Shown here: piece after piece, positions 10,401 through 17,339 of the stretch
Layout of the letters: every line of letters starts with the position of its first letter
How positions within the stretch are numbered: position 1 is the stretch's first letter
Position numbers and translations under genes: made by a program
NCBI GenBank assembly: GCA_020629615.1
Contig: JAHDCZ010000021.1
Span: 1-38,107, forward strand
DNA length: 38,107 bases
Origin: Saprospiraceae bacterium
Lineage (GTDB): Bacteria > Bacteroidota > Bacteroidia > Chitinophagales > Saprospiraceae
Direction: 5' to 3'
The notes under the pieces: generated by a model
The model's database searches: none
What the model saw: the letters and a program-made list of their open reading frames with translations, nothing else
Told to the model about the DNA's origin: nothing

Positions 10401-12043
10401 ATGAGATTTGTTGGACAGTTGCTGATGATTGCGGAAATGAATCAACAGATTGCGATATTATTCAGTTAATCGATCAGAAACCACCTACGCCTTATTGTTT
10501 GGATGGTATTGTTACCGTAATTATGAACGAATCAGGTTCTGTTGCAATTTGGTCTAGTGATTTTGATGCAGGAGGTTTTGATAATTGTTCAAGTGTTGAG
10601 ACAGCCTTTTCTAATAATATTAATGACAAATCAAGAATATTTGACTGTTCGGATTTACCGAATGGAATGGTCGATACGATAGAACTAGAAGTACACTTCT
10701 TTGATGCGGAAGGAAATTCAGATTTCTGTATTACAAAATTAATTCTACAAGATAATATGGATGTCTGTCCTGATATCAACCTAGAAGGTGATCCAGTGCC
10801 TGTAACGATGAGTGGTGCTGTTTATTCTGAAGGTGATGAAATGGTTGATGATGTCGAAGTTCGATTGTTAGATCAAGATCTTGAATATTTAGGATCTCAA
10901 ATGACAGAGACTGAAGGAAGTTATGCCTTTGAAGAATTACCAATGTATGGAAATTATATTGTGGAGCCATCGAGAAATGATGACCACATGAATGGTGTGT
11001 CGACTTTGGATCTATTGTTGATTCAAAAGCATATTTTAAACATTCAAAAACTTGATTCACCGTACAAGCTGATTGCAGCAGATGTTAATAATTCTGAGAG
11101 TGTCACAGCACTTGATCTGATCAATCTAAGAAAATTAATCTTGGGCATCTATCAAGAACTGCCTGATAACAAATCATGGAGATTTGTAGATGAAGCGTTT
11201 GTTTTTGAAGATGTAGAAAATCCGTTTCCTTTTGAGGAGAAAGTTTCTGCAATGGGCTTAGATTATGATATGACGGAAACTGATTTTATCGCTGTTAAAG
11301 TAGGTGATGTAAATAACACTGCTAGTTATAATGCTTTTTCCGGAGATAATATTGAATCCAGAAATGAGTCTTTTTACTTCAATACTTCCAATGTGAATTT
11401 TGAAAAAGGACAAGATCTATCTCTTGGTTTAGCTTCTGAAGATTTTGCTTCTATTGATGGATTTCAGTTTACACTTAATTATGATGCTTCTAAATTGAAC
11501 TTTATTGATGTAAGATCAGAATCCTTGCAATTCAATGATGCCAATGTTGCTTTGATTGATGAAGTGAACGGATTGGTAACCATTAGTTGGAATTCAAATC
11601 AATCAATTTCTACAGATGATGAGATATTAAGACTTTTCTTTTCGGCGAAAGCCAAAGGAAGTATCTCGAACTCATTAAATATTACTTCTGAAATAACAAA
11701 ATCTGAAATTTATCAAACCGTAAATGGAACGATAAATACAGAGAAAATAGCATTACGATTTGATGGCGAGACGAACGCTGAAGAATTTAAATTAATGCAA
11801 AATACTCCAAACCCATTTGATAATACTACCGTAATTGGTTTTGTTCTTCCTGAGAATAGTGTCGCAACATTGAAAGTGTACGATACAACGGGAAGAATTG
11901 TAGAAATGATTCAATCGGAATATTCTAAAGGATATAACCAAATTGAATTGGGCAGAAATCAATTGACACAAACGGGCATTCTCTATTACCAACTGGAAAC
12001 CAAAACTCATACAGCTAGTAAGAAAATGATTGTAATAAAGTAA
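7454..12043 (+). CDS. P3: giant T9SS-exported dockerin/cohesin-like protein (1529 aa)
   Basis: The largest paralogue. I chose the ATG at 7454; an upstream TTG at 7391 would give 1550 residues. A long basic n-region precedes the signal-peptide core (WYLLISMLLLTTFTTNVQSQ). Next come a unique Cys-rich N-terminal module and a PKD-like module, then about six HYR-like modules with hinges EDKSVPLLEC, EDNEQPVPVC, QDNIAPVITC and IDQKPPTPYC, and the signature RNWTVIDWCQF. A regulatory-like beta-sandwich leads into dockerin-like helices at 1181-1233 (GVSTLDLLLIQKHILNI; second loop D1210-x-N1212). A convincing cohesin-like domain follows at about 1305-1435 (IDGFQFTLNYDASKLNFIDV ... ILRLFFSAKA), then a textbook T9SS type A domain from about 1446 (QNTPNPFDNTTVIGF ... 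GILYYQL). P3 and P4 resemble each other more than P1 or P2. Presumed surface or matrix structural protein. Confidence 0.9.
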   Translation: MRRPLLKTRNGFRGGQRTWYLLISMLLLTTFTTNVQSQANPGISACNCSNAIGVPDSTRFTDEVVIDNDILCTGQTWIITANDGLYQIGSDPLVLIPTGTVIPESPAGSGNYVINGVRYNGLPYNFSVAEIGGAVCQVAPLSWSNLGDASNTETCLYPPDTIMGDRFVCKEQIETYSLGVSSLNIGNVTWSLVGGGTVIAGGGITDNSITVDWGSINGPFTITAVGTMNNGCDFDLTLEGAIEEIISLACNNSINVSMDLGCSVSINADHLLEDMMFDNDSYFITLYDELGGDTIVPNGNIHAEYIGQQLRAEISQHCGGNSCWGYIFVEDKSVPLLECGPDVTIDCDDLDTPAATGFPLPASYTGVPVLLLDGSYLLPGYDNCGDAFLTWDDNVEQTFCVGPFGAEITRTWTVTDEYSGSSSCSTTIYVNRSGLADLSYPDNYDTATGPNNSLEACDPTWQNTALPNGHPHPDFTGYPTGRVCFNVEIYYEDLRIDICGDDAFKVYRRWIATDWCTSEIDTTVQLITIMDTNLLCVAPPEFGLPTSTHQCVGDIPVPHPIVTDLCDDWDYTVSYKLRDESGNPYLLPITDGVVGNSNTGYTITGLEGVQDSVWIVYTVFDRCGNVCQAFTEVGFEDNEQPVPVCDLTSFISVNESGMAFAGPLTFDDGSADNCGVYHMEVERMNNNGCSQPPGNDLVKFCCNDIGTVQMVRLTVWDYAGNSNFCMVEAHIQDNIAPVITCPANVTIDCTANINNLNVYGTATASDVCGATIVETSTSNFSDCGNGTITRTFTATDDYGNSDVCTQVITLQNLTPFGLQHISWPNDYTSHNSCLSSGSAPEDLPNGFNFPSLADLPCDNIAYDYDDVVFQYVDEACFKILRNWTVIDWCQFNPFNPSVGKWHHTQVIKLMNSSAPVMGAIDVNEFGNAGNCTVTVAIDKVATDDCSTEDALVWNYTVDYDNNGTIDQTGTGNWINGVLPYGTHEICWTVADDCGNESTDCDIIQLIDQKPPTPYCLDGIVTVIMNESGSVAIWSSDFDAGGFDNCSSVETAFSNNINDKSRIFDCSDLPNGMVDTIELEVHFFDAEGNSDFCITKLILQDNMDVCPDINLEGDPVPVTMSGAVYSEGDEMVDDVEVRLLDQDLEYLGSQMTETEGSYAFEELPMYGNYIVEPSRNDDHMNGVSTLDLLLIQKHILNIQKLDSPYKLIAADVNNSESVTALDLINLRKLILGIYQELPDNKSWRFVDEAFVFEDVENPFPFEEKVSAMGLDYDMTETDFIAVKVGDVNNTASYNAFSGDNIESRNESFYFNTSNVNFEKGQDLSLGLASEDFASIDGFQFTLNYDASKLNFIDVRSESLQFNDANVALIDEVNGLVTISWNSNQSISTDDEILRLFFSAKAKGSISNSLNITSEITKSEIYQTVNGTINTEKIALRFDGETNAEEFKLMQNTPNPFDNTTVIGFVLPENSVATLKVYDTTGRIVEMIQSEYSKGYNQIELGRNQLTQTGILYYQLETKTHTASKKMIVIK
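9185..9204 (+). repeat. 20-base block shared exactly between P3 and P4
   Basis: Bases 9185-9204 in P3 are identical to 13239-13258 in P4. Both encode the conserved stretch LRDESGNP of an equivalent HYR-like module. Exact identity at third positions here, within otherwise diverged genes, points to common descent by tandem duplication, possibly with later gene conversion. Confidence 0.7.
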
Positions 12044-12059
12044 CGGTTTTTGGGAATGC

Positions 12060-12088
12060 AGCTTATGTCGGATTTTCCGATGTAAGCT
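12060..12088 (+). promoter_or_regulatory. 13-bp hairpin between P3 and P4, without a T-run
   Basis: AGCTTATGTCGGA (12060-12072) pairs with TCCGATGTAAGCT (12076-12088) across a 3-base loop, with two G-U pairs in RNA; a few more pairs extend it outward. It ends 13 bases before the P4 start. An A-rich rather than T-rich sequence follows, so it is unlikely to terminate efficiently. It may act as an RNA stabiliser, a partial attenuator or a translation-control element between the two genes. Confidence 0.5.
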
Positions 12089-12101
12089 TCATCCTAAGCC
12101 G

Positions 12102-15100
12102 ATGAAAAATAAAATTGATAAAAACCGTACTAAAAATAATAAAATGAACAAAGCATTAATTTCACCAAAAAATCTAAGATGTACCTGGGAAGGGACTAAG
12201 AATCTTGGATACCGGCTGTTGGCTTTTTCACTATTCATAATGATTGGTCAGAATGCCTGGTCTCAATGTGACATCACAATGGCATGTAACGATGGAGTGA
12301 ATATCTCTTTGGATGCCAACTGTGCTATGGATCTTACGCCAGACTTAATTCTAGAAGGAATGGATGGAAATCCATCAGAATATGAAGTTCTAGCATATGA
12401 TGCTGCAGGTAATCTAGTGGATGCAGATTTAGGAACTCCTGGAACACAGTTGGATGGAACTTCAATTGATCAAACATTAATTGTTCACGTTAGACATATC
12501 GTTTGTGATTTGTCTTGTTGGGGGACTATTTTAGTTCAAGATAAATACGAACCAACATGGACCAATTGTGGAGCTGCTCCTGTCGATATTCAATGTAGTG
12601 ATGATCCTAGACCAACTACTGAGGGGGGAGATGTTCCACCTTTGAGTGCAGTAGATTGTTCTGCTGGAGCTTTAACATATGCGTATTATGATGTAACAAC
12701 GGATATGGATTGTACATCAAACTATATTCAACAAATTACAAGAACGTGGGTAGTAACTGATGAGTCAGGTAACTCTTCTTCTTGTGATCAATTGATCAGA
12801 ATCATTAAAGGGACTCTTGGACCAGTTACTTTTCCTCTAAGTTATGATGGAACGCCAGGTAATAATCCTTCATTAGTTTGTAATGGGAATTATCCACTGA
12901 TGGATAATGGAGCACCTAGTCCAGACTTAACTGGATATCCTTCAGGAATTACTTGTCAAAATATTCAGGTATACTATGATGACATTGTTTTTGAATTGTG
13001 CGGAAACGGATTTAAAGTGCTAAGAACATGGACTGTAATCGATTGGTGTACAGGGGGTGAGAAAAGTGATCATCAAATTATCAAGATGGTTGATGAAGCC
13101 AATCCTGTTGTAACATGTGTTCAAGATACAATTGTCGGTACTACTTATCCAGGATCATGTCTTGGAAGTGTTTTAGCGCCTCACCCAATTTCAATTTTTG
13201 ATTGTTCAGAAACGGATTATATCGTTGGGTATAAGTTAAGAGATGAAAGTGGAAATCCTTTCCTTAATCCGATTTACACTGGTATTACAGGTAATTCAAC
13301 GATTGGATTTACGATACATAATTTACCGCAAGATACTACTTGGTTAGTTTATACAGTAACAGATGCTTGTGGTAATACACAACAATGTTTTACAGAAGCA
13401 TACATCGAAGATGTTGAAGCTCCAACTCCTGCATGTGAAGGGTATACAGTTGTGTCTCTAGAACAAGCTGGTTGGGCTGAAGTATTTGCTGAAACCTTTG
13501 ATGATCACTCATGGGATAATTGTGGAGTGGATAGTTTCGCCGTGAGAAGGCTGACAAGTCCATGCGGGATTCCAAGTGATTTGAGTTTTGGAGAATCAGT
13601 GAATTTCTGTTGTGCTGATGTGGAAAGTGGTTATGTTCAAGTTGTATTAAGAGTTTGGGATGCTTCAGGGAATTATAATGATTGCACAGTAAATGTAGAT
13701 GTTCAAGATAAAATGAATCCTACGATTTCATGTCCTTCAAATAGGACGATTTCTTGTACGCAAGATAAAGATAATTTGACACTCACTGGTGAAGCAACTA
13801 CAACGGACAATTGTTTTTCTACCGTTTCATATACTGACTCTGAATCATATAATGATTGTGGTATCGGGACTATTTATAGAACGTGGACCGCAACCGATAA
13901 TGAGGGTAGAAAAGCCACATGTACTCAAATTATTACTGTAAGTAATAATGATCCGTTATCAATTGGGGATATTAATTGGCCTAATGATTTAACTGTAAAT
14001 GGTTGTACAGTAACTGAATTAACTCCGGAACTTTTGAATAGTTTACCAGTGGTGAATAACAACGGTTGCATTATGGATGCCATTTCATATGAGGATGAAT
14101 ACTTCTACGGATTAGAAGATAATTGTGCCAAAGTTCTACGTCACTGGAAAGTAGCAGATTGGTGTACATTTGACCCTGATAATCCGGATTATTTTACACA
14201 TACTCAAGAAATTATTTTAATAAATAATTCAGTACCTACATTTACTACATCTTGTTCTAATATGACTATTGATGCAGATGAAGGAACATGTGAGGCATGG
14301 GTAGATTTATTGGCCGCTGCCGTTGACGATTGTACTCCTACAGCCAGCTTGATCTACAATTGGGAAATCGATGACTTTAGTGTGCCAGGTACTGTAAATT
14401 ATAGCGGTTTCGGAAACAATGCTTCAGGTCATTTTAGTACGGGTACGTACAAGGTTACATTTTTTGCAACTGACGATTGTGGAAACGTAGGTGTATGTAT
14501 GTATAACTTTACTATTAGAGATAATAAACCACCAACACCTATTTGCATTGCTTCTGTGACATGGGTTTTGGATCCAGACGGAACCACTGTTGTATGGGCA
14601 AGTGATTTTAACTTAAAGAGTGAGGACTCTTGTACACCAGATGATCAGTTGACCTACTCTTTTAATGCGGCAGGAACACAAACCAGTATGGCTTTTGATT
14701 GTTCTGATATTCCTAACGGTATTGCACAAGAAATTATGCTTGAAATGCACGTTATTGATACAGATGGCAACTCCGAATTCTGTTCTGTAGTTCTTGTTTT
14801 ACAGGATAATAATAACGATGCTTGTACTGATGTGTCTGGTGCAATGGCTCAAATCAGTGGAAAGGTTATGGATCACCAATTTGACGGTTTGGCAGATATA
14901 GAAGTCGAATTGATGGACCTAGATCAGAATGCCGGAACGATGAATATGACAGATAATGCCGGTGATTATGGATTTGAAAGTGTTGCTTTTTATAATGACT
15001 ACGAGGTTGGACCATACAAGAATGATGATCCTTTGAATGGTGTGTCAACTTTGGATTTAGTATTGATTCAAAAGCATATATTGAACCTACTTCCATTAGA

Positions 15101-16091
15101 TTCTTCTCATAAGCTGATTGCCGCTGATATTAATAATTCGCAAAGTATTACAGCAGCTGATTTGATCGAATTGAGAAAGTTAATTCTTGGAATTTATATC
15201 GAATTTCCTTCAAATACTTCGTGGAGATTCCATAGAGCTGATCATGAGTTTGAAATTTGGGACGAGCCTTTTGGGTTTCCTGAAAAATTCTCGTACGATG
15301 ATTTGATCCTAAGTGAAACCGATGTTGACTTTGTTGCAATGAAAGTAGGTGATGTAAACTTTACCGCTGTCAATAATTTAACATCTAATACGATCGAAGT
15401 TAGAAACAGCAAGGATGTTGAACTATCTATTGATAATCAAAAATTCACAACTGGTGATGAAGTAAGAATGAGCATTAAAGCAGGAGATGTATTCCAGAGT
15501 GTAGGGATGCAGTTTACACTGAATGTGAATATGAATGATCTCAGCTTAAAGAATATTGAAGCAGGAACGATGAGTGTAAATGATTCTAATTTTGGTCTTC
15601 AACAATTAAATGAGGGTAAGATTGGATTCAGTTGGAATACGGTTAATGCTTTAGATTTCAACAAGAACGAGGTTTTGTTTACTTTGGTTTTTGAAGCTAA
15701 ATCAAATTCAAACTTAGATGCTGTACAGATTTCTTCTGATTTGGCTGTAGCCGAATCGTATGATAATGATCTAGCAATAAGTCAAGTTGTTCTTCGAACA
15801 GAAGAAACAAATACACAGGATGTTTCAAATGGTTTTGCATTGTATCAAAACACTCCAAACCCATTTGATAGAAATACCAATATTTCATATGAGTTGCCTG
15901 AAGCTATGAATGCAACATTTACAGTATATGATCTAAGTGGAAAAGTAGTGCTTACTAGAAATATAAATAGCCAAAAAGGAAAAAATAATATTGAAATCAA
16001 GAACAGCGAGCTTACTCAAACAGGAGTAATGTATTACAAGCTTGAAGCAGGTAGTTTTGTTCAGACCAAGAAAATGGTCGTCATAAGATAA
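12102..16091 (+). CDS. P4: giant T9SS-exported dockerin/cohesin-like protein (1329 aa)
   Basis: The ATG at 12102 gives a long lysine/arginine-rich n-region before the signal-peptide core (LLAFSLFIMIGQNAWSQ, about 39-55); an internal ATG at 12144 is an alternative. Unlike P2 and P3 it goes straight into the shared core (ACNDGVNISLDANC ... SCWGTILVQDK). About six HYR-like modules follow, with hinges VDEANPVVTC, EDVEAPTPAC, QDKMNPTISC and RDNKPPTPIC, and the signatures RTWTVIDWC and RHWKVADWC. A regulatory-like beta-sandwich is followed by dockerin-like helices at 980-1032 (GVSTLDLVLIQKHILNL; second loop D1009-x-N1011). A cohesin-like domain covers about 1105-1235 (VGMQFTLNVN ... VLFTLVFEAK) and a T9SS type A domain 1245-1329 (QNTPNPFDRNTNISY ... 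GVMYYKL). It follows P3 by 58 bases and ends at a strong terminator. Confidence 0.9.
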   Translation: MKNKIDKNRTKNNKMNKALISPKNLRCTWEGTKNLGYRLLAFSLFIMIGQNAWSQCDITMACNDGVNISLDANCAMDLTPDLILEGMDGNPSEYEVLAYDAAGNLVDADLGTPGTQLDGTSIDQTLIVHVRHIVCDLSCWGTILVQDKYEPTWTNCGAAPVDIQCSDDPRPTTEGGDVPPLSAVDCSAGALTYAYYDVTTDMDCTSNYIQQITRTWVVTDESGNSSSCDQLIRIIKGTLGPVTFPLSYDGTPGNNPSLVCNGNYPLMDNGAPSPDLTGYPSGITCQNIQVYYDDIVFELCGNGFKVLRTWTVIDWCTGGEKSDHQIIKMVDEANPVVTCVQDTIVGTTYPGSCLGSVLAPHPISIFDCSETDYIVGYKLRDESGNPFLNPIYTGITGNSTIGFTIHNLPQDTTWLVYTVTDACGNTQQCFTEAYIEDVEAPTPACEGYTVVSLEQAGWAEVFAETFDDHSWDNCGVDSFAVRRLTSPCGIPSDLSFGESVNFCCADVESGYVQVVLRVWDASGNYNDCTVNVDVQDKMNPTISCPSNRTISCTQDKDNLTLTGEATTTDNCFSTVSYTDSESYNDCGIGTIYRTWTATDNEGRKATCTQIITVSNNDPLSIGDINWPNDLTVNGCTVTELTPELLNSLPVVNNNGCIMDAISYEDEYFYGLEDNCAKVLRHWKVADWCTFDPDNPDYFTHTQEIILINNSVPTFTTSCSNMTIDADEGTCEAWVDLLAAAVDDCTPTASLIYNWEIDDFSVPGTVNYSGFGNNASGHFSTGTYKVTFFATDDCGNVGVCMYNFTIRDNKPPTPICIASVTWVLDPDGTTVVWASDFNLKSEDSCTPDDQLTYSFNAAGTQTSMAFDCSDIPNGIAQEIMLEMHVIDTDGNSEFCSVVLVLQDNNNDACTDVSGAMAQISGKVMDHQFDGLADIEVELMDLDQNAGTMNMTDNAGDYGFESVAFYNDYEVGPYKNDDPLNGVSTLDLVLIQKHILNLLPLDSSHKLIAADINNSQSITAADLIELRKLILGIYIEFPSNTSWRFHRADHEFEIWDEPFGFPEKFSYDDLILSETDVDFVAMKVGDVNFTAVNNLTSNTIEVRNSKDVELSIDNQKFTTGDEVRMSIKAGDVFQSVGMQFTLNVNMNDLSLKNIEAGTMSVNDSNFGLQQLNEGKIGFSWNTVNALDFNKNEVLFTLVFEAKSNSNLDAVQISSDLAVAESYDNDLAISQVVLRTEETNTQDVSNGFALYQNTPNPFDRNTNISYELPEAMNATFTVYDLSGKVVLTRNINSQKGKNNIEIKNSELTQTGVMYYKLEAGSFVQTKKMVVIR

Positions 16092-16117
16092 AGTGTTCTT
16101 GATTAATTCTGGGAGTG

Positions 16118-16150
16118 CCGGGCATGCAATTTGTGTGTCCGGTTTTTTTT
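16118..16150 (+). terminator. Intrinsic terminator after P4
   Basis: A 10-bp stem (CCGGGCATGC at 16118-16127 with GTGTGTCCGG at 16133-16142, three G-U pairs in RNA) has a 5-base loop and is followed by eight T residues (16143-16150). It closes the P3-P4 unit, only 27 bases before the next start codon. Confidence 0.8.
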
Positions 16151-16177
16151 ATTTGTACTTCTTTGTAATTTGTTCCG

Positions 16178-16690
16178 ATGAAATCAATTGGATTAATATC
16201 TGATACGCATGGCCATGTTGATAGTGATTATACCGATCATTTGGAAAACTGCGACGAAATATGGCACGGTGGAGATATTGGATCCATTGAAACCATTCGA
16301 GAATTGGAAAAACTTGGTAAACCAATTAGAGCCGTTTATGGAAATATTGATGGGGCAAAAGTGCGCGCCGAATTTCCGCTCAATTTATCCTTTGAATGTG
16401 AAGGGGTGAAAGTTTTAATGACCCATATTGGTGGTTATCCTCCCAAAATTTACACCCGTGTAAGAAAACTAATCAAAGAGCATCAACCAAACCTTTACAT
16501 CTGCGGACATTCTCATGTCTTAAAGATTATGCCAGATCGTGAAAACGATTTGATTCATATGAATCCAGGAGCTTGCGGCCATCACGGGTTTCACAAATTT
16601 AGAACTATGATATTATTTGATTGTGATCAAGGAAAATTATCGAATGTGCGTGTTGTTGAAATAGGGAAGAGGGGAGTGATTAAAAATTGA
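16178..16690 (+). CDS. YfcE/MJ0936-type metallophosphoesterase (170 aa)
   Basis: A small calcineurin-like phosphodiesterase. The metal-binding motifs are all visible in order: SDTHG (D9, H11), GGD (D33), GNID (N56), THIGGYP (H83) and GHSH (H111, H113). Length fits the YfcE/MJ0936 family, cytosolic enzymes that hydrolyse phosphodiester model substrates and whose natural substrate is mostly unknown. The gene begins 27 bases after the P4 terminator, and the lipoprotein gene at 16695 follows after 4 bases, so these two are probably co-transcribed. No promoter with a good Bacteroidota consensus is seen between the terminator and the ATG. Confidence 0.9.
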   Translation: MKSIGLISDTHGHVDSDYTDHLENCDEIWHGGDIGSIETIRELEKLGKPIRAVYGNIDGAKVRAEFPLNLSFECEGVKVLMTHIGGYPPKIYTRVRKLIKEHQPNLYICGHSHVLKIMPDRENDLIHMNPGACGHHGFHKFRTMILFDCDQGKLSNVRVVEIGKRGVIKN

Positions 16691-16694
16691 AGAA

Positions 16695-17339
16695 ATGAAA
16701 AAGTTATTCTACTTTTTGCCGAGTGTCATTTTTTTTACAGCTTGTATTTCTAACTACAGCACAAGACGACCTATGAATTGGGATATGCCCAACGAACCAG
16801 GAAAATGTTATGCCAAAAGTATAATGCCACCTCTTGGTTCGGAAAGAAGTATTACACTACCCATGTTTACTGGAGTGGATTCTTCAGTTGTCAACTTTAC
16901 GGATACCACTATTGTTCTTTCCAAACATTCTACCAAATGGGTTAAGAAAAGAGCAGATCGAAATTGTCTCAGTGCCAATCCCGATGATTGTATGGTATGG
17001 TGTTTGGTCGAGGTGCCTAGAGAAGAAGTTAAGTTTAGATATTTAAGTGATACAGTTGGAGTCCATGAATACGAAATGCGACAATTTGATCTTTCAAAGG
17101 AGGAACTCACTGAAATATCAGAATGGACAGAAGTACTTTGTGATAAGGATGTATCTATTCGCATTTTAGATGAAGTAAAGCTTGTTTTAGGTTCGTACTT
17201 TAACCAAGATTTGGAACTAGGGACACGAATACTTGATGCCAAATCTAATCGATTACTTAGCAGATATCAAGTCAAGCATAGACTTCCCAAAGGACCCTTA
17301 AATATTGAAACATTGGAGTTTATGAAAATCGACTATTAA
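16695..17339 (+). CDS. Lipoprotein with peptidoglycan-binding-like C-terminus (214 aa)
   Basis: A lipoprotein signal (KKLFYFLPSVIFFTAC, lipid Cys at 17) is followed by a segment GKCYAKSIMPP and a Cys-rich core (TKWVKKRADRNCLSANPDDC, then MVWCLVEVP). I recognise these from longer envelope proteins of Bacteroidota, often OmpA-linked. From about 150 the sequence (EWTEVLCDKDVSI ... LLSRYQVKHRLPKGPLNIET) matches the pattern of a PGBD-type peptidoglycan-binding domain, though without its usual glycines. I infer an envelope lipoprotein that may contact peptidoglycan. It starts 4 bases after the phosphoesterase gene and its stop overlaps the convergent hydrolase gene by 3 bases. A 144-codon antisense frame inside it is a shadow. 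Confidence 0.7.
   Translation: MKKLFYFLPSVIFFTACISNYSTRRPMNWDMPNEPGKCYAKSIMPPLGSERSITLPMFTGVDSSVVNFTDTTIVLSKHSTKWVKKRADRNCLSANPDDCMVWCLVEVPREEVKFRYLSDTVGVHEYEMRQFDLSKEELTEISEWTEVLCDKDVSIRILDEVKLVLGSYFNQDLELGTRILDAKSNRLLSRYQVKHRLPKGPLNIETLEFMKIDY

Noticed and set aside
12051-12101. Reading the P3-P4 hairpin as an intrinsic terminator
   Set aside because: No T-run follows the stem; the downstream sequence is A-rich and leads straight into the P4 start codon.
9185-13258. Short identical blocks in P3 and P4 as a mobile repeat
   Set aside because: The blocks occupy homologous codons in paralogous modules, so duplication of the genes explains them.
383-16091. A cellulosome or polysaccharide-degrading complex
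   Set aside because: Despite the dockerin-like and cohesin-like modules there is no glycoside hydrolase, carbohydrate-binding module or SusC/SusD pair in the window.
16808-17242. 144-codon open frame antisense to the lipoprotein gene
   Set aside because: The serine-rich, low-complexity translation mirrors the real gene, which has a lipobox and recognisable motifs.
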